Below are positions 7,385 through 13,441 of a stretch of 13,441 bases of DNA, in pieces. Under the pieces are notes generated by a model. It saw only the letters and a program-made list of their open reading frames with translations. It had not been told where the DNA came from and made no database searches. The translations under genes and the position numbers were made by a program. The DNA is taken from positions 1 to 13,441 of the forward strand of contig DGUE01000098.1 in the NCBI GenBank assembly GCA_002393895.1. Direction: 5' to 3'. This DNA comes from Bacteroidales bacterium UBA4318. Its GTDB lineage: Bacteria; Bacteroidota; Bacteroidia; Bacteroidales; UBA932. How positions within the stretch are numbered: the first letter of the stretch is position 1; each line of letters starts with the position of its first letter.

Positions 7385-8314
7385 CTATGCCCTTATAAGC
7401 GCGATGGCGACGAGTACCATGCTTAAGAGGAAGTAGAAGAGGATGGTTACCAGTAGGTAGATGAGGCCGGTTTTGATGGTGAGTTTGAGGGCTGGGCGGT
7501 TGCCGAGTCCAAGCCACTGGCGATAGTCTATAAACAACAGGATTCCCATCACGAAGACGCCCAGGTCCGCGCTTTTTCCAAAGGTGACCAATAGCGCCAA
7601 GAACATAAAGACACAAAACTGGCAAAGGACATAGGCCGATGCTGCGGCTGCACCGGAGACGCTGACGTTGTGTTTCTTCCGGAGTAACCAGACCATGGCG
7701 AACCATAGCAGCAGGAAGTTCCCCAGAAACAACGGAATACCTTTGCTTCTAAGGTCGCCTTCGACTGCCGCCAGAGAATCTTTCCATGGAGTATCGGCTT
7801 TCTCCGGATACAAATCCAGATGCGTCAGGATCAATGACTGGGTAGCAGTGGACAGCAATGACTGGATTATCCTATTGGATTTATCGCTCCTCGTAGTACT
7901 GTCCACCTGGATGGTATTTTTATTAACGGCCAGATCCATCTGGAGATCAGAGTTCTCCAAACCTTCGATCAAACCATCGGCAATGGTGGACTTTACCGCG
8001 CCGGGCTGCACCACGGCCAGCAGAAGAGTAAAGACAGAATAGAACACCAGCAGTGCGGTAAAAGGTGCAAGATATCGTTCGTGCTGCCCGCGGATATAGT
8101 CCCGGATCATAAATCCCGGCCTTAAGAAAAGGTGGGAGAATGTGCGCTTGGCATCATTGTTCAGGAACGGAATGATAGCCTCTCCGGTACCTTTGAAGAT
8201 GCCATCTTTATTTTGCTTTGTCTCACGCTGCTTCCGCCAGGGAACATATCCAAGTTCCCTGTAAATCGCCCATAACCTAAGTCTGGGTTGAATCCAGTTG
8301 GATACCCGGCTCAT
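7385..8314 (-). CDS. DUF3667-like integral membrane protein
   Basis: The 309-residue protein has a cytoplasmic-looking basic N-terminus followed by about five hydrophobic segments (about 82-103, 193-211, 219-245, 250-264, 276-307). Residues 58-84 contain the pattern T-F-x-x-L-F-x-R-P-G-x-x-I-R-D-Y-I-R-G-x-x-x-x-Y-x-x-P, which I recognise as the hallmark of DUF3667 membrane proteins of Bacteroidota. The N-terminal CxxC zinc ribbon common in that family is missing. A hydrophilic loop of about 85 residues lies between the first two membrane segments. Its ATG overlaps the stop of the plug lipoprotein gene by 4 bp (ATGA), so the two are probably translationally coupled. It converges on the VWA gene with only 20 bp between the stops. 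Biochemical function unknown. Confidence 0.75.
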   Translation of the reverse strand: MSRVSNWIQPRLRLWAIYRELGYVPWRKQRETKQNKDGIFKGTGEAIIPFLNNDAKRTFSHLFLRPGFMIRDYIRGQHERYLAPFTALLVFYSVFTLLLAVVQPGAVKSTIADGLIEGLENSDLQMDLAVNKNTIQVDSTTRSDKSNRIIQSLLSTATQSLILTHLDLYPEKADTPWKDSLAAVEGDLRSKGIPLFLGNFLLLWFAMVWLLRKKHNVSVSGAAAASAYVLCQFCVFMFLALLVTFGKSADLGVFVMGILLFIDYRQWLGLGNRPALKLTIKTGLIYLLVTILFYFLLSMVLVAIALIRA

Positions 8315-8850
8315 TCTTTTTTCTTCTTAGTTGCCTTGCGGGCCTCTTTTTCGGCTTTGCGCTTGGCAATTCTTTCCTGTTCCTGCTGGTAGGCCATCTT
8401 GGTGGTAATCAGAATAACGCCGTTTCCTCCGCGGTTGCCGTATATGGCGGTACTGCCTCCGTCTTTGAGAACCTGCACAGAGTGTATCTGATTGGGATTG
8501 ATGGTGTTGATATTGTTGCAAATCACATCATCCACCACCACCAGTGCCTCTGCAGGGCCTGTGAAAGTCTTTTGCCCGCGTATCTGCACTGTGCCGTTGG
8601 CGTTGACTTCCACTCCCGGAACGCGGCTTCTTAAATAGTCGGCAATGCTGCTGTAACTTCTGACAGTGGCATCATCCACATTCACTTTATCCACCGCAAA
8701 ACCCAGGGCTTCGCGTGTGGTTGAACCGTATCCGATTTCGACCACCTCATCTTTGGGGTTGTCAGCCTTCTCTTTTGGGAGTTTGCCGGCGCTCCCGCAG
8801 GCGCTCAAGACAAGCGCTGCGGGAACCAGAATCAAAAAGAGTCTTTTCAT
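8311..8850 (-). CDS. small lipoprotein with stand-alone TonB-dependent-receptor plug domain
   Basis: The 179-residue product starts with M-K-R-L-F-L-I-L, has a hydrophobic signal core and the lipobox L-S-A-C (Cys18), so it is predicted to be a lipoprotein. Residues about 35-150 match the plug domain of SusC-type TonB-dependent receptors: VEIGYGSTTRE, S-S-I-A-D-Y-L-R-S-R-V-P-G-V-E-V, QIRG, A-L-V-V-V-D-D-V, and the closing V-L-K-D-G-G-S-T-A-I-Y-G-N-R-G-G-N-G-V-I-L-I-T-T-K. No beta-barrel follows; the protein ends in a Lys/Glu-rich tail (about 155-179). The ATG at 8850 overlaps the peptidase stop by one base (TAATG) and is preferred over the ATG at 8862, which would put four residues inside the peptidase gene and before the signal peptide. 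Similar barrel-less plug proteins occur in Bacteroidota; their role is not known to me. Confidence 0.85.
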   Translation of the reverse strand: MKRLFLILVPAALVLSACGSAGKLPKEKADNPKDEVVEIGYGSTTREALGFAVDKVNVDDATVRSYSSIADYLRSRVPGVEVNANGTVQIRGQKTFTGPAEALVVVDDVICNNINTINPNQIHSVQVLKDGGSTAIYGNRGGNGVILITTKMAYQQEQERIAKRKAEKEARKATKKKKE

Positions 8851-11054
8851 TATTTGCACCATTTATTGAGCCAATCGAAGAAATTCCTATGCCAGAAAAG
8901 GGCGTTCTGGGGCTGCAGGATCCAGTGATTCTCTTCGGGGAAGACAATCAGTTTGGAAGGAACTCCCATCATCTGGGCGGCGTTGAATGCGGCCATGCCC
9001 TGCTCGTAGGGGATGCGGAAGTCCATTCCGCCGTGGATGCAGAGTATGGGCGTATGCCATTTGGTGACCATGGATGAAGGAGAGTTGCCATAGTGCCTCT
9101 GCGCCTTGGGTGTGGATGCGTAAGGCGCACCTGCCTGCTGCATGCCTCCGAAGGTGATGCCATCGCCGGCAGGGCCTATGCCTGCCGCAGGGTTGTAGGC
9201 GTATTCCGTGAGGCCGCCGTTATCCCAGTTTGCGAACCACATCTCCTCGGTAGTAAACCAGAGCTGCTTCTCGTCGAAGATGCCTGCGTGGGCGATGAAG
9301 CAATCGTAGAGATCCCCGTGCAGGCCTTCGAGCATGTATGCCGAGTATCCGCCGTAGGATGCACCCACACATGCAAGCTTGCCGACGTAGGGCTTGCTCT
9401 TGATGTAGCGCCCGGCAGCCAGGTAGTCCTGCATGTTGAGGCCGGGATAATCTCCCGAAATCTGCTCCTTCCAGGCCTGGCCGAAAGCGGTAGTGCCGCG
9501 GCGGTTGGGGAGGATGACGATGTAGCCCTGCTGGGCCATCATGCGATAGCACCAGCGGTAGCTCCAATCCTGGGAATTGCTGCCCTGAGGGCCTCCAAGC
9601 ACGATTTCGATGGCGGGATAAACCTTGTTCTCGTCAAACTCCGGAGGATAGACCACCCAGCACTGCATCTGCTGATGGTCCACGGTCTCCACGAAAACGG
9701 ACTCTTCCTTGATGGGGGAGAGCTGGTCGAGGATGTGCTTGTTTTCGGTAGTGATCTGCTTGCGGACAGGCTCTGCCCCGGGGATGACGCTCACAAGTTC
9801 GACCGGGAACTCCAGCGAATAGTAGGAAGTCAGCAGCTCCACGCCCCCATCTTTCTCGAGAATTGCGAAGGGGGAGAAGAAATCGGTCCACCAGTCGCCG
9901 GGGGTGAGGCGCTCGATGGTGCCGTCCAGGCTGGCGCGGAAAATACTCTGAACCGCCTCGCCCATCAGGGCGTTGAAGTAAATCTTGTCCTTGTGCCAGA
10001 CGGGCCCTGCCACATCGTGGTCGAAGTCCTCGCCCAGGCGGCGGATGTTGGCGGCGCTGACACCGGCGGTCTGCCCGACCTCACCGGCCACGCCGAAGTC
10101 GATATCTGCTACCATAAGGCGCTGCTGGTCAGCCTCATAGCCGTCGCGCGGCATAGAGATCCATGCCAGATGCTCTCCGTCTGGGCTCCATACGGGATCG
10201 GTGTCGTATCCACCCTTTTCCGTGACTGCCACAGTCTCGCCGGTGACCACGTCATAGATGTAGATGGATGTATTGGTGCTGAAGGCATACTCCTTTCCGA
10301 CTTTCTTGCGGCAGCTGTAGGCGATGTGCCTGCTGTCCGGTGCCCAGTCGAGCTGCTCCACTCCGCCGAAGGGCTCTGTAGGGAGTTCGAAAAGTTCGTC
10401 CGTGCCTAGTATGTCGATGGAGTTCTCTGCGGTGATCTTGCTTCCGTTGAGGGGCGCGACGTAGCTGCGGGGAACGTCGGTCACCCAATGGTCCCAGTGG
10501 CGGTACATCAGGTTCTCGGTTGCATAGGCCTGCGCCTTGTCGAGTTTGGGATCGGTATCCGCAGGCTGCACCACGGCCGTATTCTTGATGGTGCTGGTGT
10601 AGATGATCTGTGCCTCGTCCGGAGAAATCTTGAACTCGCCCATGCCGTTAGGCACTTCGCTGAGTTTCACCTTCTTGCCGAGCTTGTTACCCTTGAAGGG
10701 AGCCTTGTAGAGCTGGCCGCCCTGGATGAAGTAGATGGTCTTGCCATCCTTGCTCCAGCGGGCATTGTTCACGCTCTTGCCCTCGCGGGTAAGCTGCACG
10801 CGGCCTGAGCCATCCGGATTGCAGATGAAGAGATTGCGAAGAGAATTGTTGTTCTCGATGGACTGGTAGGACACTCCGTAGAGGATCTTGCTGCCATCCG
10901 GCGAAAGCTGGGGATCGGAAAGACGCCCGAGGGACAGAAGGACTTCAGGAGTCATGACTCCATCTTTGATATCCACCTGCACAGGTTCCACATAAGTGCT
11001 CTTGGCACAGGATACTGCTATCGCCATAACGAGGAGGGATTTAATAAGTTTCAT
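8850..11054 (-). CDS. S9 family serine peptidase (prolyl oligopeptidase type), predicted lipoprotein
   Basis: A 734-residue peptidase of the prolyl-oligopeptidase family, which cleaves short peptides outside the cytoplasm in many Bacteroidota. A signal peptide ending in A-V-S-C suggests lipidation at Cys16. The N-terminal part (about 35-440) has repeated beta-propeller blades, visible as L-S-D-P-Q-L-S-P-D-G-S, A-R-W-S-K-D-G-K and P-V-W-S-P-D-G-E. The C-terminal alpha/beta-hydrolase domain (about 455-734) carries the nucleophile in GASYGGYS (Ser566), then HGGMDFR (Asp678) and PEENH (His710), so the catalytic triad looks complete. The closest named types by feel are dipeptidyl-peptidase 5 or acylaminoacyl-peptidase-like enzymes, but substrate specificity cannot be read here. 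The ATG lies 4 bp after the recG stop and the stop codon overlaps the plug gene start, so it is the middle of a tight gene run. Confidence 0.93.
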   Translation of the reverse strand: MKLIKSLLVMAIAVSCAKSTYVEPVQVDIKDGVMTPEVLLSLGRLSDPQLSPDGSKILYGVSYQSIENNNSLRNLFICNPDGSGRVQLTREGKSVNNARWSKDGKTIYFIQGGQLYKAPFKGNKLGKKVKLSEVPNGMGEFKISPDEAQIIYTSTIKNTAVVQPADTDPKLDKAQAYATENLMYRHWDHWVTDVPRSYVAPLNGSKITAENSIDILGTDELFELPTEPFGGVEQLDWAPDSRHIAYSCRKKVGKEYAFSTNTSIYIYDVVTGETVAVTEKGGYDTDPVWSPDGEHLAWISMPRDGYEADQQRLMVADIDFGVAGEVGQTAGVSAANIRRLGEDFDHDVAGPVWHKDKIYFNALMGEAVQSIFRASLDGTIERLTPGDWWTDFFSPFAILEKDGGVELLTSYYSLEFPVELVSVIPGAEPVRKQITTENKHILDQLSPIKEESVFVETVDHQQMQCWVVYPPEFDENKVYPAIEIVLGGPQGSNSQDWSYRWCYRMMAQQGYIVILPNRRGTTAFGQAWKEQISGDYPGLNMQDYLAAGRYIKSKPYVGKLACVGASYGGYSAYMLEGLHGDLYDCFIAHAGIFDEKQLWFTTEEMWFANWDNGGLTEYAYNPAAGIGPAGDGITFGGMQQAGAPYASTPKAQRHYGNSPSSMVTKWHTPILCIHGGMDFRIPYEQGMAAFNAAQMMGVPSKLIVFPEENHWILQPQNALFWHRNFFDWLNKWCK

Positions 11055-11058
11055 ATAC

Positions 11059-13224
11059 TTAACTGATTTTACTGTAATCTTTTATGTTGTATTTACCTTT
11101 TCTCAATTCTTCTGCCAGCCTCTCATTTACGGGCAGTTCAAGCTTCGGGTCTGCTGCCAGAACTTTGTCGGCATAAGTGCGGGCTTCGTTAAGCATCAGA
11201 CCGTCTTTGGCAAGCGATGCTATGCTCAGCTTGATGGGAAGACCGCTCTGCTGGGTGCCTTCCAGGTCCCCGGGGCCACGCATCTTCATATCTTCTTCTG
11301 CAATCTCGAAGCCGTCATTGGTGGCGCACATCAGCTCCAGGCGCTTCTTCGCCTCGGCGGAGGTCTTGAAATCGTGAACCAGTATGCAGTAGCTCTCGTC
11401 GGCTCCACGCCCCACGCGTCCTCGCAACTGGTGCAGCTGGCTGAGGCCGAAGCGCTGCGCGCTCTCGATTACCATCACGCTGGCGTTCGGCACATCCACT
11501 CCCACCTCGATCACTGTGGTGGAAACCAGAATCTGCGCCCGACCGGCCACGAAAGCCGCCATGTTGAAGTTCTTGACCTCGGCAGTCTGCTGCCCATGCA
11601 CTATCGCCACTTTATAATCAGGGTCCGGGAAACGCTTCAGGATTTCTTCGTAACCCATCTCCAGGTTGTTAAGATCTATCTTTTCGCTTTCGAAAATCAA
11701 TGGATATACCACGAAAACCTGCCTGCCCAGGGCAATCTGCTCGCGCATGAATTTGTAGACGGAAGCCTTTTTCGCATCTGAAATCATGGCTGTTTTTACC
11801 GGCTTCCTGCCCGGCGGCAGTTCGTCTATCACCGATACGTCCAGATCCCCGTATAGCGTCATCGCCAATGTCCTTGGAATTGGCGTTGCCGTCATTACCA
11901 GATAATGGGGCTCGACTTCAGGCGCCGATTTAAGAGACGCCCTTTGCTTAACGCCGAACTTGTGCTGCTCGTCGATCACGACGAGCCCCAAGCGTTTGAA
12001 TTCAATATTGTTGCACACGAGCGCCTGCGTTCCGACGACAATCTGCGCCTCGCCCGAGCGGATCTCGTCGAGTATTTGGGCGCGTTCGGACGCGCTCTGC
12101 CCGCCAAAGAGCGGAACAACCTTGACGGAACTGTTGCGCAAATAGAGCTTAAACGTGCGCAAGTGCTGACGCGCGAGCGCCTCCGTCGGCGCCATCACGG
12201 CGGCCTGCGCTCCGTTGGCGATCGCCTGAAGCGCGGCGTAGAGAGCGACCGCGGTCTTGCCGGCCCCGACGTCCCCTTGCAGGAGCCGGTTCATAGGCGT
12301 CGACTTGCCCATGTCTTCGGAAATCTCTCGAATAGCGCCAAGCTGCGCGTCGGTAAGTTCGAACGGAAAGAGCGCGCGTATTCGCGAATCGATTTTCGCC
12401 GAACGCGGGAGCGGAATCGCCTTCATATTGACGCGGCGGCGGATACGGCAGATCGCAAGCGCAAGCTGAAGTACGAGAAGCTCCTGATACGCGAACCGGC
12501 GGCGCGCGCTCCGCGCGTCTTCGAGCGATTTGGGAAAATGAATATTACGAATCGCGTCGGCAATGCGCGGAAGTCCGCGTTTGGTCAGCAGGGCGTCGGG
12601 CAACGCCTCAGGGAGCAGATCGGGCAGTCGAACGAGCGCGTTCTTCATAATGCGGCGCATGCGGACAGGGCCGATTCCTTCGGTCAGGCGGTAGACGGGC
12701 AGAATGCGCAGTTCCTCGAGTTCTGAACCGGGGTCAAATTCCTTTTCCGAACGGTCGAATTCGTCGTTAAGGTAGACGAGCGTCGGATGAGAAAAGGTCC
12801 AGACGCCGTCTTTGCATTTGGGAGAGCCCGTCAGAATGAGGGGACGGCCCGTGTAGAACCCCTTGACGACGTATTCGACCCCAAACCAGGTTCCGCGAAC
12901 GCGGTCGGCGCCGAGCGAAACCCAGAGCGTCGTTATCATGCCGACGCGCGAATAGCGCGTACTGTAATCTTCAATAACGCCGCAGACAGACTGCGTTTCC
13001 CCCTCGACAAGATCGTCGACGGAACGCTTTAGAAAAACTTCCTGATAATCGCGCGGAAAGAAAAAGAGCAGATCGAACGCGCGCGTAATTCCCATTTTGG
13101 CGAGGATTTCGGCAAAGTGCGGCCCGACGTTCTTAACATAGGCGACCGACGAGCGCAACGGATCAAAGGCTCCGTTCCCGTTTGCGCCGCGCGCCGAACG
13201 TCCGTCTCCTGGCGCCTCGCTCAT
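11059..13224 (-). CDS. recG: ATP-dependent DNA helicase RecG (mosaic or chimeric reading frame)
   Basis: RecG remodels stalled replication forks and branches Holliday junctions. The 721 residues from the ATG at 13224 include an OB-fold wedge domain (about 60-160), Walker A GDVGAGKT (317-324), DEQH box (418-421), motif III TATPIPRT (445-452), motif VI QLRGRVGRG (599-607) and the C-terminal GFEIAEEDMKMRGPGDLEGTQ stretch (638-658), so the chain looks functional. This start has a strong SD (AAGGAGG, 9-base spacing); the ATG at 13281 lies inside a hairpin and is rejected. Codon use changes sharply near residues 428-451. Before it Val is mostly GTC, Leu mostly CTC, and no AGG/AGA Arg occurs; after it Val is mostly GTG/GTA, Leu mostly CTG, with six AGG/AGA codons. 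The C-terminal part matches the rest of the window, the N-terminal part does not. Product call is firm; whether this gene exists intact in one genome is uncertain. Confidence 0.9.
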   Translation of the reverse strand: MSEAPGDGRSARGANGNGAFDPLRSSVAYVKNVGPHFAEILAKMGITRAFDLLFFFPRDYQEVFLKRSVDDLVEGETQSVCGVIEDYSTRYSRVGMITTLWVSLGADRVRGTWFGVEYVVKGFYTGRPLILTGSPKCKDGVWTFSHPTLVYLNDEFDRSEKEFDPGSELEELRILPVYRLTEGIGPVRMRRIMKNALVRLPDLLPEALPDALLTKRGLPRIADAIRNIHFPKSLEDARSARRRFAYQELLVLQLALAICRIRRRVNMKAIPLPRSAKIDSRIRALFPFELTDAQLGAIREISEDMGKSTPMNRLLQGDVGAGKTAVALYAALQAIANGAQAAVMAPTEALARQHLRTFKLYLRNSSVKVVPLFGGQSASERAQILDEIRSGEAQIVVGTQALVCNNIEFKRLGLVVIDEQHKFGVKQRASLKSAPEVEPHYLVMTATPIPRTLAMTLYGDLDVSVIDELPPGRKPVKTAMISDAKKASVYKFMREQIALGRQVFVVYPLIFESEKIDLNNLEMGYEEILKRFPDPDYKVAIVHGQQTAEVKNFNMAAFVAGRAQILVSTTVIEVGVDVPNASVMVIESAQRFGLSQLHQLRGRVGRGADESYCILVHDFKTSAEAKKRLELMCATNDGFEIAEEDMKMRGPGDLEGTQQSGLPIKLSIASLAKDGLMLNEARTYADKVLAADPKLELPVNERLAEELRKGKYNIKDYSKIS

Positions 13225-13233
13225 TGCCGCGTT

Positions 13234-13240
13234 CCTCCTT
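13234..13240 (-). promoter_or_regulatory. strong Shine-Dalgarno sequence of recG
   Basis: AAGGAGG on the minus strand, 9 bases before the ATG at 13224. It fixes the recG start. It is also out of character for Bacteroidota, whose genes in this window lack SD sequences, and so supports a different origin for the right end. Confidence 0.8.
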
Positions 13241-13249
13241 CTATTACAG

Positions 13250-13283
13250 CGTTGCGCGCGGAAAACGTGTTCCGCGCGCAACG
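13250..13283. repeat. 14-bp perfect GC-rich inverted repeat upstream of recG
   Basis: The arms CGTTGCGCGCGGAA (13250-13263) and TTCCGCGCGCAACG (13270-13283) are exact reverse complements with a 6-base loop. On the minus strand it lies between the stop of the upstream gene (13316) and the recG SD. No T-run follows on that strand, so it is not a classical intrinsic terminator; it may be a structural or attenuating element, or an mRNA-stabilising hairpin. Confidence 0.75.
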
Positions 13284-13315
13284 AATCATTCAGTCAGTTC
13301 CTTTTTAGCAAAGCG

Positions 13316-13441
13316 TTATTCAACGTCCGGAAGTTCCAGAATCGGAGCGTCGGCTTCGGCCTGCGGTTCGGCGGGAAGTTCAGGCGCGGGCTCGGCCTCG
13401 GCCTGAGGTTCGGCGGGAAGTTCAGGCGCCGGCTCAGCCTC
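13316..13441 (-). CDS. C-terminal tail of a Pro/Ala/Glu-rich protein (N-terminal part off the right edge)
   Basis: A minus-strand reading frame runs in from the right edge and stops with TAA at 13316-13318. The 41 visible residues are an acidic Pro/Ala/Glu tail with a 14-residue unit (A-E-A-E-P-A-P-E-L-P-A-E-P-Q) given twice, ending in A-P-I-L-E-L-P-D-V-E. The frame and the repeat fit a real C-terminus, and the gene lies just upstream of recG on the same strand, 91 bases before its start. Such tails are common at ends of many unrelated proteins, so no function is offered. Confidence 0.6.
   Translation of the reverse strand, partial: EAEPAPELPAEPQAEAEPAPELPAEPQAEADAPILELPDVE
13358..13441. repeat. 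two tandem 42-bp direct repeats inside the Pro/Ala/Glu-rich tail
   Basis: Copies 13358-13399 and 13400-13441 have the same length and differ at only three visible positions (C/A near the start, then G/C and G/A near the end). They encode the 14-residue unit twice, and the array may continue past the window edge. Confidence 0.85.

Noticed and set aside
9093..10409. 438-codon open frame on the plus strand opposite the S9 peptidase
   Set aside because: Antisense shadow of a gene with a full catalytic triad; its translation shows no recognisable domain.
13225..13281. Start of recG at the ATG at 13281
   Set aside because: It lies inside the right arm of the 14-bp inverted repeat and adds an unconserved Arg-rich stretch; the ATG at 13224 has an AAGGAGG at good spacing.

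Overview
The window looks like a piece of a moderately GC-rich uncultured Bacteroidales genome (Bacteroidota), probably from a gut-type metagenome. The evidence is a Na+-pumping NADH:quinone reductase (nqr) operon, two-helix-type lipoprotein signals, a SusC-like plug domain, a DUF3667 membrane protein, start codons with AT-rich leaders instead of Shine-Dalgarno (SD) sequences, and a Bacteroidota-type -7 box (TATTTTTG) ahead of nqrA. The last ~1.5 kb (about 11,900-13,441) looks different. It has other codon preferences, strong SD sequences and a GCG/CGC-rich texture, and appears to come from a different lineage. || Layout: 1-3102 (minus) holds nqrC (cut by the left edge), nqrB and nqrA, the first three subunits of the Na+-NQR complex. 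3103-3556 is a divergent intergenic region with 3.75 copies of a 52-bp hairpin-forming tandem repeat. 3557-6091 (plus) is a full UvrD/PcrA-type helicase, followed at 6147-7364 (plus) by a von Willebrand A (VWA) domain lipoprotein. These converge on a compact minus-strand run ordered recG (11059-13224), an S9 prolyl-oligopeptidase-family lipoprotein (8850-11054), a small lipoprotein that is a stand-alone TonB-receptor plug (8311-8850), and a DUF3667-like membrane protein (7385-8314). Junctions in this run are 4 bp apart, then overlap by 1 bp (TAATG) and 4 bp (ATGA). At the right edge is the C-terminal tail of a Pro/Ala/Glu-rich protein with two exact-length 42-bp repeats. || How the genes fit together: Nqr is inner-membrane respiratory Na+ pumping. 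The helicase and RecG are DNA repair housekeeping. The three genes after recG encode two predicted lipoproteins and one inner-membrane protein, probably made together; their joint job is unknown. || Main points for a second look: (1) recG reads through without a break but switches codon usage sharply near its helicase motif III (about 11,870-11,950), so it is either a natural mosaic or an assembly chimera; (2) the 52-bp hairpin array between nqrA and the helicase; (3) the lipidated stand-alone plug in an overlapping gene run. I see no CRISPR array, tRNA, rRNA, transposase or recognisable defence system.
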